Source of the DNA: a bacterium
GTDB taxonomy: Bacteria > Hydrothermota > UBA3072 > JAPDKE01
Assembly: GCA_029258725.1 (NCBI GenBank)
Contig: JAPDKE010000013.1
Span: 1-64,000, forward strand
Reading direction: 5' to 3'
Length of the DNA stretch: 64,000 nucleotides
The position numbers were made by a program, and so were the translations under genes. Each line of letters begins with the position of its first letter. Positions within the stretch are counted from its first letter, which is position 1. Shown here piece after piece: positions 32,760 through 41,800 of this stretch. The notes beneath the pieces are model-generated. The model saw nothing but the letters and a program-made list of their open reading frames with translations. It was not told the DNA's origin and did no database searches.

Positions 32760-33827
32760 TTATCTCAAAAGAACACGCAGGAATAAAAGAAATCCCTTGC
32801 TTTCGTTTTCCATTATCTCAAGGTTCTTCCTCGCCTCTTCATACTCAGGATTTAATTCAACCGCCTTCTGGAGATGGGAGATGGCTGAGTTGAACAACGC
32901 CCTTATCTTGACAAGATATGCCTTTGCAAGCGTATTGTGTAACTCCGGAGAGTCTGGATGTTCTAAAAGGCGGGTTTCAAGAGCGTCTATTATTTCATCA
33001 ATTGTGGGAAGATAATTCCGGTAAGGACTGAATTTGGCAAAGATGGTGAATTCATCTATGAGGGGGTGCACATCCACAGGTTCAAGTTCTCTTTCTATCT
33101 CCTTCATTATCTCCAGCGCCCCTTTTACATCCCCATTTTCCAGTCTCTCAAGCCCTTCTCTATATTTATTTCTCTGGAATCTTTTATCTATAATTCCCGC
33201 ATGTTTGAGATACATTGCTGCCCTATCAGGAGCATCCTCAAGCAGGAGAATTCCCAGGTAAAAATATGCCTCCCCATACTCCGGATTTAACTCCCTTGCC
33301 TTTTCAAAAAGTTCCTTTGCTTTTTCTTTATTTCCTGTCAGGAGCATGAGTTTGCCGTAGTGAAAGTAGTAAGCCGGAGCATCGGGGAAGAGCTCTATTG
33401 CCCTTTTAAATTCCTCTTCAGCCTCCTCATACCTTTTCTCACTCATAAGGATTAAGGCAAGCCCAAAATGAGCGTCAGGAAGTTCTGATAAAGATAGTGC
33501 ATTTCGATATGCCTCTTCAGCCTCCTTTAAAAATCCTCTTCTCCTCAGGATATTTCCAAACCTTACTTCTATCTCTGCATTCTTATCCTCCCTTATCTTC
33601 CCTTTTATATCCTGGAGTTCCTGAACCTCCTGGGTCACTTCCCGGTGGAGGGAATGGACCAGTTGAAGAACATCTTTTTCCTTTATTCCCCTCTCATATC
33701 CCCTTTCCCGGAATACCACCACCCTTCCTTCCCTGAATACCTGGGATACAACCCTCAGATTTGATGCATCGTTAAATGTCTCAACGTGATATTCCCCCAC
33801 CTGGGTATCGAGTCCCATCCCCTTCAT
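32760..33827 (-). CDS. TPR-repeat protein with N-terminal 'FrzS/RsbR-like' leader region unknown
   Basis: 355 residues. The first ~75 residues (GEYHVETFNDASNLRVVSQV, FREGRVVVFRERGYERGIKE) form a small beta domain with a following helix (LVHSLHREVTQEVQELQDIK) and are not recognised; any link to a named signalling domain is speculative. Residues ~85-350 are tetratricopeptide repeats: RFGNILRRRGFLKEAEEAYR, PDAHFGLALILMSEKRYEEA, AYYFHYGKLMLLTGNKEKAK, EAYFYLGILLLEDAPDRAAM, and a final repeat HLQKAVELNPEYEEARKNLE. It has no signal peptide, so it is cytoplasmic. Last gene of the partner-switching operon; ATGA overlap with the STAS gene. It may serve as scaffold or output protein. Confidence 0.7.
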   Translation of the reverse strand: MKGMGLDTQVGEYHVETFNDASNLRVVSQVFREGRVVVFRERGYERGIKEKDVLQLVHSLHREVTQEVQELQDIKGKIREDKNAEIEVRFGNILRRRGFLKEAEEAYRNALSLSELPDAHFGLALILMSEKRYEEAEEEFKRAIELFPDAPAYYFHYGKLMLLTGNKEKAKELFEKARELNPEYGEAYFYLGILLLEDAPDRAAMYLKHAGIIDKRFQRNKYREGLERLENGDVKGALEIMKEIERELEPVDVHPLIDEFTIFAKFSPYRNYLPTIDEIIDALETRLLEHPDSPELHNTLAKAYLVKIRALFNSAISHLQKAVELNPEYEEARKNLEIMENESKGFLLFLRVLLR

Positions 33828-34375
33828 TTTTTCTCCTTCTTAAGTTCATTATATGCAAAAAGCAATCGGTCCATCGGCTTCCACAGATTCATCCTCCTGA
33901 GTATCCTTTTTATCCTCATCCTTCCTGTATCATAGCCCTCATCCCTGAGCATCCGAAGGAGCCTTCTGGGATGGATAAGTGGGTCATCAACAATTATCTC
34001 TTTTATACGCTCTTCAAGGGATTTCTTTTCCTCAACCTCTACCCCAAAGTGGGAGAGTGCATCCTCAACCGTTTCAAATGCCTTTATAATCTGGTCAAGT
34101 TCGAGAAGGTTGTATATTGCCTGAACCTCCCTTTTCATCCCACAGAATACAATATCACCACCCGATTGTTTTATTCTTTTTAACCTCCCCAAAATGGCAC
34201 CCCACCCGGCAGAGGAGACATAGTTTACATCTGAGAGGTCTATGATGAACTTTCTGCCATCCTCTATTTCCCTGTCCATTTCCTCTTTAAGTTTTCCTGC
34301 TGTTATGGAATCAATGGACCCAGAGATATGCAATATTACCACATCCTTTTTCACTTCCTTTCTTATCTCTATCAT
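33824..34375 (-). CDS. STAS-domain anti-anti-sigma-type protein with C-terminal helical extension
   Basis: 183 residues. The STAS domain (~1-110) includes VVILHISGSIDSITAGKLKE, KFIIDLSDVNYVSSAGWGAI with the phosphorylatable serine pair (54/55), and DIVFCGMKREVQAIYNLLEL. In partner switching a STAS protein binds the HATPase kinase unless phosphorylated on this serine. The ~70-residue C-terminal extension (LEERIKEIIVDDPLIHPRRL, MRIKRILRRMNLWKPMDRLL) is basic and HTH-like. It may bind nucleic acid or a partner (inference). Fused output on a STAS protein is uncommon. It overlaps the phosphatase gene upstream by ATGA. Confidence 0.85.
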   Translation of the reverse strand: MIEIRKEVKKDVVILHISGSIDSITAGKLKEEMDREIEDGRKFIIDLSDVNYVSSAGWGAILGRLKRIKQSGGDIVFCGMKREVQAIYNLLELDQIIKAFETVEDALSHFGVEVEEKKSLEERIKEIIVDDPLIHPRRLLRMLRDEGYDTGRMRIKRILRRMNLWKPMDRLLFAYNELKKEKK

Positions 34376-35805
34376 CCTTCCCTCCTCATTACAACAAAGG
34401 TTATATCGTCTGCCTGAGGTGCATTGCGGGTAAACTCCTTCACACTCTTTTCCACCAGCCTCACCGCCTCTCCCACATCCACAGGCATTTCTCTCAGAAC
34501 CTCCTCAAGCCTCTGCTCCCCATACATTTCCCCTTCCGGGTTCTTTGCCTCTGTAACACCATCGGTGTAGATAAAGATTGTATCACCCTCCTCAACCTCC
34601 TTTTCCAGGACCTCAAGGCTCTTTATATACTCCTCAGGCGAAATAAATCCAAATCCCAGGGGCATCCCCCTGGGCTTGTATTTCAGGAGTTCTTTATCCT
34701 TCAGGATGTAAAATGGATTGTGCCCACACGATACAGCCTCTATTTTCTCTCTTTGAAGAATCATAAACAAAAGGGTTATGAACATGCCTTCCGGTATCTC
34801 CTTTAAGAGAACCTCATTCACATTTTTTATTATCTCTTTTATTCCCTTCCCCCTGGCAACCTCCATCTTCAGCAACATCTTGAGCCCGCTCATTATGAGG
34901 GACCCACCAACGCCCTTTCCGGATACATCTGCTATCACAATCCCCATCCTCTCTCCCATGGGGAAGAAATCGTAATAATCACCTCCTACCTCCATCGCAG
35001 GTCTGTAAAACGCACCTGTTTTCCATCCCGGAAATTCCGGAACCTCCTGGGGGAGCAGGGAACTCTGGATGTCCCTTGCTATTTCCATCTCCCTCTTCAT
35101 TCTTTCCTTTTCTATCAACTCCTCCTGAGCCTTTTTTAACTTCCGTGCCATCTCATTCACCACATATGCAATCCTTCCTATCTCATCGCTTCTCTTCACC
35201 TCTATTCTCCTGTCAAAGTTTCCTTCACCAATCTCCTCTATTCCCCGGGTTATTTCCTCAACCGAACCAAGGATGAGTCTTGAGATTATAAGAATCCCAA
35301 GCAAACCCAGGGAGACCATCAACGACCCAACCACAATGACCCACATGAGGGATGTTGTTATGGATTTCTTTATCTCTTTCAGGGATAAACCAATGGAAAC
35401 AGAGCCAAGTTTTACCCTCACATATTTAACAGGAACAACTATCTTTATTATATCTTTCTCCATTTTTACAACCGCAGAATCAGGAGGTGGATTTACCTTT
35501 TTGCCGAGTTTTTTTCTATCGGTATGGGCGATTATTTCCCCATTTTCATCGGTTATGTAACAGTATTCAACCCCGGGATTTTTCTCCTTCGCCCTGTCAA
35601 CAAACATGAAAAGGAGCAAATCATCCCTGTTTATTATGGGGTCCTGCGCACTGTTTGCAATATTTTCACATATTGCAATTCCTCTCAATATCATCTCTCT
35701 GGATAGTATTTTCTTTTCATGAAACAGGAAATACAGGGTGAGACTCCCGAGGGTCAAAAGAAGAAGGGAGGTTGTGAGTATGATGAGGCGCCCCCTCAAT
35801 CCCAT
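34372..35805 (-). CDS. Membrane SpoIIE/RsbU-type PP2C phosphatase with extracytoplasmic sensor and HAMP
   Basis: 477 residues. TM1 ~8-28, an extracytoplasmic sensor ~30-150 (single-Cache-like: CENIANSAQDPIINRDDLLL, GVEYCYITDENGEIIAHTDR), TM2 ~155-178, HAMP (~180-235), coiled coil, then the PPM/SpoIIE phosphatase (~250-477): AMEVGGDYYDFFPMGERMGI, VIADVSGKGVGGSLIMSGLK, FIYTDGVTEAKNPEGEMYGE, APQADDITFVV. All metal-binding Asp are present. It should dephosphorylate the STAS proteins of this operon on sensing an envelope signal, releasing the partner of the HATPase kinase. Confidence 0.9.
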   Translation of the reverse strand: MGLRGRLIILTTSLLLLTLGSLTLYFLFHEKKILSREMILRGIAICENIANSAQDPIINRDDLLLFMFVDRAKEKNPGVEYCYITDENGEIIAHTDRKKLGKKVNPPPDSAVVKMEKDIIKIVVPVKYVRVKLGSVSIGLSLKEIKKSITTSLMWVIVVGSLMVSLGLLGILIISRLILGSVEEITRGIEEIGEGNFDRRIEVKRSDEIGRIAYVVNEMARKLKKAQEELIEKERMKREMEIARDIQSSLLPQEVPEFPGWKTGAFYRPAMEVGGDYYDFFPMGERMGIVIADVSGKGVGGSLIMSGLKMLLKMEVARGKGIKEIIKNVNEVLLKEIPEGMFITLLFMILQREKIEAVSCGHNPFYILKDKELLKYKPRGMPLGFGFISPEEYIKSLEVLEKEVEEGDTIFIYTDGVTEAKNPEGEMYGEQRLEEVLREMPVDVGEAVRLVEKSVKEFTRNAPQADDITFVVMRREG

Positions 35806-36215
35806 GCCACCTCCAGGGTTAACTCGTTTGTCTTTCCCCTCTTCCTGAAGGTTACATTCTCCGTTAACTTTTCAAGCATCCTGAGCCCAAGCCCACCTTC
35901 TCTTTCCTTTTCGATTACCTCATCCAGAGGGATGGGAGAGAGTTTGCGGGTTCCTTTTCCCTTGTCCTTTATTATTATCTTAATCCCCTTCTCCTTTGGA
36001 TGGAAGATGACCTCATAGAAGAGCCCTTTATCCTCCCCCAGTGAGTGCCTCACGACATTCGTCGCAGATTCCTCAAGAATGAGTTTCAATGCATGTATCT
36101 TCTCTTCCGGCATCCCCAGAAAAAAACCAACCCTCTCCCCAATCTCCCTCAAGAGGGGTATATACTCAAGAGATGATGGGAGCCTTATTGAGATTTCACC
36201 TCTTCTCAACCACAA
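35796..36215 (-). CDS. RsbW-like HATPase serine kinase / anti-sigma factor
   Basis: 139 residues, a stand-alone GHKL ATPase. N-box LKLILEESATNVVRHSLGED, G1 IIKDKGKGTRKLSP and G2 GGLGLRMLEKL are present. The N-terminal SIRLPSSLEYIPLLREIGER, then VGFFLGMP matches RsbW-type domains. Known members phosphorylate STAS antagonists and hold a sigma factor or another target. No sigma factor gene lies in the window, so the output is open. The start overlaps the STAS-HATPase fusion gene by 20 bases and its end overlaps the phosphatase gene by 10. Confidence 0.85.
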   Translation of the reverse strand: MWLRRGEISIRLPSSLEYIPLLREIGERVGFFLGMPEEKIHALKLILEESATNVVRHSLGEDKGLFYEVIFHPKEKGIKIIIKDKGKGTRKLSPIPLDEVIEKEREGGLGLRMLEKLTENVTFRKRGKTNELTLEVAWD

Positions 36216-37017
36216 CCTCCGTTCCTTTGCCTTCTTCAGGAACCTTTATCTCAATCTTCCCAAATTTCCTCTCTATGAGTTCAAGCCCCCGTCCCCTTCC
36301 CTCTATTGCCTTCCTTCTGCGAAATCCCCTTCCATAGTCTATAAATGAGATGCGAGGAGGGGATTTACTTCTTATACATACCTTTACCTCTCCTGGTCTA
36401 CCCTCATACCCGTGATGGATTGCATTGTGTAAAAGTTCCTTTACAAGAAACTCCAGTTCATCAGGGTCTAATGGGAGTGATTCAAGATATTTGTAAGCCA
36501 GTGCGGCATATTTCATATCCGCAGGGAACTTTATGCATTCATTTTTGAGTTCGGGGAAGAACTTTCCTATTTCCTGTATCTCATCCATCACCCTCTCCTG
36601 AGGAACAAAGTCCCTCAATATCTTTACCCATCTCTTTCTCAGCTCAACAACAAACCCCTCCATCTTCCTTCTCTCTTCCACCATCTCCTCCGGGAATGAA
36701 GACTCATCAACTTCTTGAAAGTGTTCAAGTATGTTGAGGGTTCTCAATCCCTCCTTCACATATTCATTTGCATAAATACAGACCTTCTCTTTTTTTCTTG
36801 AAAGGAAAAGATACAAAAGCCCTAAGGCTGTGGAACTCATGAAGTTTACAAGAGAAAGGTGGAGGAAATAATCGCGGGGTTTCTGAAACAAAAATGTATG
36901 TTTTTCCCTCCATTCATTTATGGGGTCCGAATCCAGGGAACCCCAGAAGATGATATAGACTGAATCATTGTATATCATTGACCATCCCATTGAGTAAAAA
37001 GTTCCCCTCTCCTTCAT
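36196..37017 (-). CDS. STAS-HATPase fusion protein (antagonist and kinase in one chain)
   Basis: 273 residues. Residues ~10-105 read as a STAS domain: NDSVYIIFWGSLDSDPINEW, then YFLHLSLVNFMSSTALGLLY, with serines 61/62 at the usual phosphorylation site, and KVCIYANEYVKEGLRTLNIL. A linker helix (~110-150) joins it to a GHKL ATPase domain (~160-273): N-box DELEFLVKELLHNAIHHGYE (E194, N198), G1 FIDYGRGFRRR (D227), G2 GRGRGLELIERKFG. The two partners that normally switch are thus in one chain. Both domains appear complete. ATGA overlap with the barrel/TPR gene. Confidence 0.75.
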   Translation of the reverse strand: MKERGTFYSMGWSMIYNDSVYIIFWGSLDSDPINEWREKHTFLFQKPRDYFLHLSLVNFMSSTALGLLYLFLSRKKEKVCIYANEYVKEGLRTLNILEHFQEVDESSFPEEMVEERRKMEGFVVELRKRWVKILRDFVPQERVMDEIQEIGKFFPELKNECIKFPADMKYAALAYKYLESLPLDPDELEFLVKELLHNAIHHGYEGRPGEVKVCIRSKSPPRISFIDYGRGFRRRKAIEGRGRGLELIERKFGKIEIKVPEEGKGTEVVVEKR

Positions 37018-38858
37018 TTCCCCTCAAGTTTCTTTACCTTTTCAAGTTTCTCCCTTGCCCTCTCAAGATTTTTGCGTGCCTTCTCAAAGGCAGGGTCTAT
37101 CTCCAGGACCTTCTCCCAGTATGCAATCGCCTCCTCAAGCCTGTCCTTTGTGTATGCGTTTATCCCCTTCATGTAGAGTTCATAGACATCCACCTTTCTC
37201 TTCTTCTTTTTCACAAGCTGGAGATACTTCTTTGCCCTTGTGAGGGTTGAATCAAGCCTTAATGCAAATTCAAACTCTATTTCAGCCTCTCCATACTTTC
37301 CAGCCCGGTAAAGTTTCTCTCCCTCTGTAAGATGCTTCACTGCCTCTTTCCTTATCCTCTCCTGAATTTCTTTGAAGTCTTTTCTTGCCCTGACGTATGA
37401 GGGGAACTTATTTAAGAGGCTCTTCATTATCCCCTTTGCATCCACAGCCCTTCCCTCTTTTAGCAATTTTTCTATTCTCTTGAGTTCCCTATCTATTATG
37501 CTCTCTATCTTCTTCTTTGCCCTGGATATGTAACTCTGCAGTGTTTTATTGGTTGGGTCTATCTTGAGCCCTTTCCTCCATGAGGATATTGCCTTCTCAT
37601 AATCTCCTTTCTTATAATAATTCATCCCTTCCTCTATATACCTTCCCACCCTTCCCTCTTCCCTTCTCCTTTCAGCCATGGCACGGGTTGTGGCATCAAA
37701 CCATTTAAGAGCAAGGGGATTCTGAGGGTCAAGCCCCAGAGCCCTTGAGAATGCATCTATTGCATTGAAGTAATCACCTTTTTTGTAGTAATCAATCCCC
37801 TCGTTTATTATGCGATTCACCTTCCTTTCCTTAAGTATGCTCCTCACCTCTTCAAGTTTTCTCCTTGCCTCCTCATAATCCGGATCCCATATGAGAGCCA
37901 TGTCAAACGCCTTCTCAGACTCTTCAAGTCTTCCCTCCCTCATGTATTCCACCCCCATGGTATAGAATGACTCTGCTGTGAGTCTGGCCCTCTTTTCTAT
38001 CTCTCTCCTTACAATCTCCTTCTTCCTTTCCTCCTCAAGTTTTTTCCAGTATGGGGTAATAGAGAGGGTAAATATGTGGGTCAGACCGAGTGGACCATAA
38101 GGGACGAATGCATAATCTATTGATACTCCAAACTTTCTCACTCCCAGACCAAACCTGAATCCTCCGGTGGTTCCGCTGCTATATCCCCCCCTTATAAACA
38201 AAACATCCTTTATCTTCCCTTCAAGCCCTGCCTTTATCCTGAACCCATCCGGGAATTCAAATTCCAGGATACCCCTTACAAATTCATTCTCATATCCCCC
38301 TCCCATCCCTATCCTTACCGGGAGCGGTGTGCTTTCCTCTCTGAATCTCATGGGCAACCCCAGATTCTTGAGTGCGAGCCCTCCAAATACATTTTTATTT
38401 ATCCTTGAGGCAATCCCAATATCCAGGGCTCCGGATATGCCGGTATAGGTATCTATCTTCCCGTAGAGGAGTTTGAAACTTCCTCCCACTGAAAATTGCT
38501 TAAACCGGTATGCCCCACCAACATGGAAGGAGGAGAAGAGGGTGGAGAACAGGTAATCCGGTTCCGGGGTGGACTCTATCCGGTGCTCAAATCCCCCGGC
38601 ATATAATAACCTCATCCCGGCCCCGAGTGTGAAATTTGGAAAAACATAAGTAAACGATGCATCATCATATCTTGTTCCCTGAAGGTACTCCCTGTGGGAG
38701 AAGGAGAAGGAGGCAGAGCTGGAGAATGATAGAAAACCGGGGTTTGAGAATATAGACCTTGCCCCATAAAATGCAGAATGCATCCCACCTCCGAGGGCAA
38801 CCTCCTCTCCCCCGGTTTCAAGATTTACAAACAGAATTCCTGATAGAAGAAATATCAT
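37014..38858 (-). CDS. PorV/PorQ-like outer-membrane barrel fused to TPR repeats
   Basis: 614 residues. The N-terminal signal MIFLLSGILFVNLETGGEEV is followed by a PorV-type opening VALGGGMHSAFYGARSIFSN with PGFLSF and ~270 residues of barrel strands (FTLGAGMRLLYAGGF, FSVGGSFKLLYGKID, GVSIDYAFVPYGPLGLTHIF). From ~290 on come at least six TPR-like repeats rich in Lys/Glu (SFYTMGVEYMREGRLEESEK, GIDYYKKGDYFNAIDAFSRA, GMNYYKKGDYEKAISSWRKG, GINAYTKDRLEEAIAYWEKV). The TPR part should lie in the periplasm. The giant secreted protein upstream is a candidate substrate. ATGA overlaps on both sides. Confidence 0.8.
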   Translation of the reverse strand: MIFLLSGILFVNLETGGEEVALGGGMHSAFYGARSIFSNPGFLSFSSSASFSFSHREYLQGTRYDDASFTYVFPNFTLGAGMRLLYAGGFEHRIESTPEPDYLFSTLFSSFHVGGAYRFKQFSVGGSFKLLYGKIDTYTGISGALDIGIASRINKNVFGGLALKNLGLPMRFREESTPLPVRIGMGGGYENEFVRGILEFEFPDGFRIKAGLEGKIKDVLFIRGGYSSGTTGGFRFGLGVRKFGVSIDYAFVPYGPLGLTHIFTLSITPYWKKLEEERKKEIVRREIEKRARLTAESFYTMGVEYMREGRLEESEKAFDMALIWDPDYEEARRKLEEVRSILKERKVNRIINEGIDYYKKGDYFNAIDAFSRALGLDPQNPLALKWFDATTRAMAERRREEGRVGRYIEEGMNYYKKGDYEKAISSWRKGLKIDPTNKTLQSYISRAKKKIESIIDRELKRIEKLLKEGRAVDAKGIMKSLLNKFPSYVRARKDFKEIQERIRKEAVKHLTEGEKLYRAGKYGEAEIEFEFALRLDSTLTRAKKYLQLVKKKKRKVDVYELYMKGINAYTKDRLEEAIAYWEKVLEIDPAFEKARKNLERAREKLEKVKKLEGK

Positions 38859-41800
38859 TTCACCACCACCATCTTTTTTATCACCCTTGCCTTCTCTCCT
38901 GTTTCAAGTGATGTTGCCTCGAAGATGACGAAGTAGATGTCGGTTCCTGTCTTTTCTATATCCCATTCTATCTCTCCCCTCTTCCCACCGGGGAAATTCC
39001 TTTCCTCTCTTGCTATCATTCTTCCTTCAAGATCGTATACCTCAACTTTCACGGTTGCATTCTCGTTTATCCAGAAGGAGAAGAATGCATAATTTCTCCA
39101 TTTTGGAATTGGTGCAGGGTTGGGATATATCCAGACACTGTCTTCAGGAAGCAGAGTGAGGGCAGGATAGAGATAGAAGGTATCACATGATATTCCTTCA
39201 TTCATGAACCGGTCGTATCCCTTAAGGATGAGCTCGCATGGTCCGCGATAGAGTCCTGCTGTTCCTGCTTTTCCTTTTACCGTATCTCCTGGTTCAAGTG
39301 TCAGGGAGAAGGATGTATCCCTTGAGGTAATTTCACAGAAGACCGGGGTATCCGGAAAGAGAGGCTCATCCGGTATTGCAATGAATTCAACCTCCTCCCC
39401 TATGTATGCAGATTCAGGGAGGATTATGGTAAAGGAGGGTCCCTTTGTATCCTCCTCCATGACCATTACTCTCAGACTCTCAGGTCTGCTTTCATTTCCC
39501 TGGCTATCCTTTGCCCTTACAATCAAAACATATTCCCCGTATGACTCAAAGGAAAGGGTGTCTTCCGTTTTCCAGAGTGTATCCCCAATCTTTTCCACAA
39601 CCGATAACTCCCTTACCAATGTATCAATCCTTACCTCCCCTGATGAGAGGGCGTGGTTATCCCAGAGTTCTGTTCTCAATATTACATCTCCTCCTCCCCA
39701 GAGGGTCTCGGGAGTTACCTCTCCGGAGATAAATGGTTTTGTGGTATCCTGGGTAAAGAAGGAGAAATACATCGTTGTCTCCGTGGCATTTCCATAGAGG
39801 TCCTTTATACCGGATGCAAGGTATACGGTTACCGTTTCAAGTTCTGCAAAATCCTCATAGGGATTTATCTTGAGTGTGGAGTCTGTATCCTCGTAGGACA
39901 TCCAGAACTCATGGGTCCCGCTCTTTTTCCCTTCAACCATCACCTTATCGCTTGTTAAACTTGCAGGGTCTATTTTTTCATTGAATGTTACATAGATCCA
40001 GGTATTCAGGGGAACACCATCTTCCCCATCCGCAGGGCTGGTATACGCAATCTCCGGAGGGAAGGTATCCACATATTCTGATACCCAGACCGTGATAGAA
40101 TCTATGGGGCCAAAGTTCCCTGCCGTATCCCTCCCCTGGAAATAGATTCTGTGTTCCTCCCCTGCCTTCCATTGAGACATATCAAATGTATCCACCACGT
40201 CCTCTTTTATTGAATCAAACACTCCATCCACCGGGGAGAGTGGGATTGCAATCTTCATAGAGTCCACATAGTAGAATGCAGCGCTTATTATTGAGTTTCC
40301 CCTTCCAGAGTCCGAGATGGTTGCATAAACAATAAGGTCCTTTGTCCCTTCAGGAGGATACACCGGACTCGTTCCCATGTTAACCACCTCAGGTCCTCTG
40401 GAGTCCTTTATAAACACCCTCAGAATTCCACTTGACCCCTTTGTTCTGTCCCCTGGTTCTCCAAAGTCAAAGTCATTATCGTATGCATATACCTCATACA
40501 CAAAATCCGTCCCGGCATTCTGTTTTGGTATTCTGTAATCGGTTATGAATGTATCTCCCGAAAGCCTGCTCATGGTGTATTCATTTGCATCCATCTCTAT
40601 CTCCCCATCGTTATCCCATAAGAGGTAAACCCCCTGTCCCTGAGAGCCGGTTTCGTCATCGTATACCCCTGATGGATCTGTAATTACTGCTGATATGTAA
40701 AAAGAGGAGGTATCAGGGACCGTATCCGGGGAGAACCCTGAAAATTCAGGGGGGAGGGTGTCATCATCCGGGGTAACGGAGAGGATAATCGAGTCAAAAT
40801 CTCCCCAGTTTCCGGATAAGTCCAGTCCATGCGCGTATATAGAGTGGTCTCCCAGGGAGAGTGTGGTTCCATCCAGATACACATAACTTGTTTCTACATT
40901 CTCATCAAATGCTCCATCTTCAGGAAAGAGAGAAATTCCATCTCCATTTCCCTTTATTGTATCTATAAATATCTCTCCCCCTCCTATCCCGGAGGCAATA
41001 CTTGACGTATCCTCAAGCACAACCTCCACATATATCTTCCTTGCACCCTCGGTGGGATTGGGATATGCGTGAAGGGTATGAACCACAGGAGGTATTGTAT
41101 CCCTTGAAGATGCGGCCACAAACTGGAAAGAATAGGAGGATTCGAGACTGTTTCCTGCGGTATCCTGGAGCTGGGTGGATACACTCACATGCAATGTCTC
41201 ACCCGGGGAGAAGTCAGAGGATGGGTCCATGAGCACCTGATAGAGTGAGGTATCATAGGTCAGGGAGAATGTAAAAAGACCCGATGCAGTTCCGCTGAGC
41301 TCAAAGGCACTTTCCTTAATGGTGGATGTATCAAGTGGTTCTGAGAAGAATATGGAGATATTTGAGTTCAATGGAACATTTGTATCTCCATCCGCTGGCT
41401 TTGTCCCGGTTACATAAGGAGGTATTGTATCCGGAGCAGCCTTAACCTCCACAACGACAGACTCAAGCGTTCCCCAGTTACCATAACTATCCATTCCATG
41501 GAAATACAGGGTATGATAACTTCCCAGCTCCCATCCCGAGATATTTAAAGTATCTACGAACTCCTCCCGGTATGAATCGAAGAGACCATCTGCTGGATTC
41601 AATAAATTTCCTGTTGAGTCAGGACCTCTGACATCTATGAAATACTCTGCACCTGATATGGTTGAATTTCCAAGCCCTGAATCCGATACCACAAAGTATA
41701 TGTATAAGAGTGTTTCTCCAAAGGTTGGATTTGGTGTAACCGAGAGGGATTCTATCTCCGGGGCCCTGACATCCATCACAACTATTTTCATAAGAGGGCT

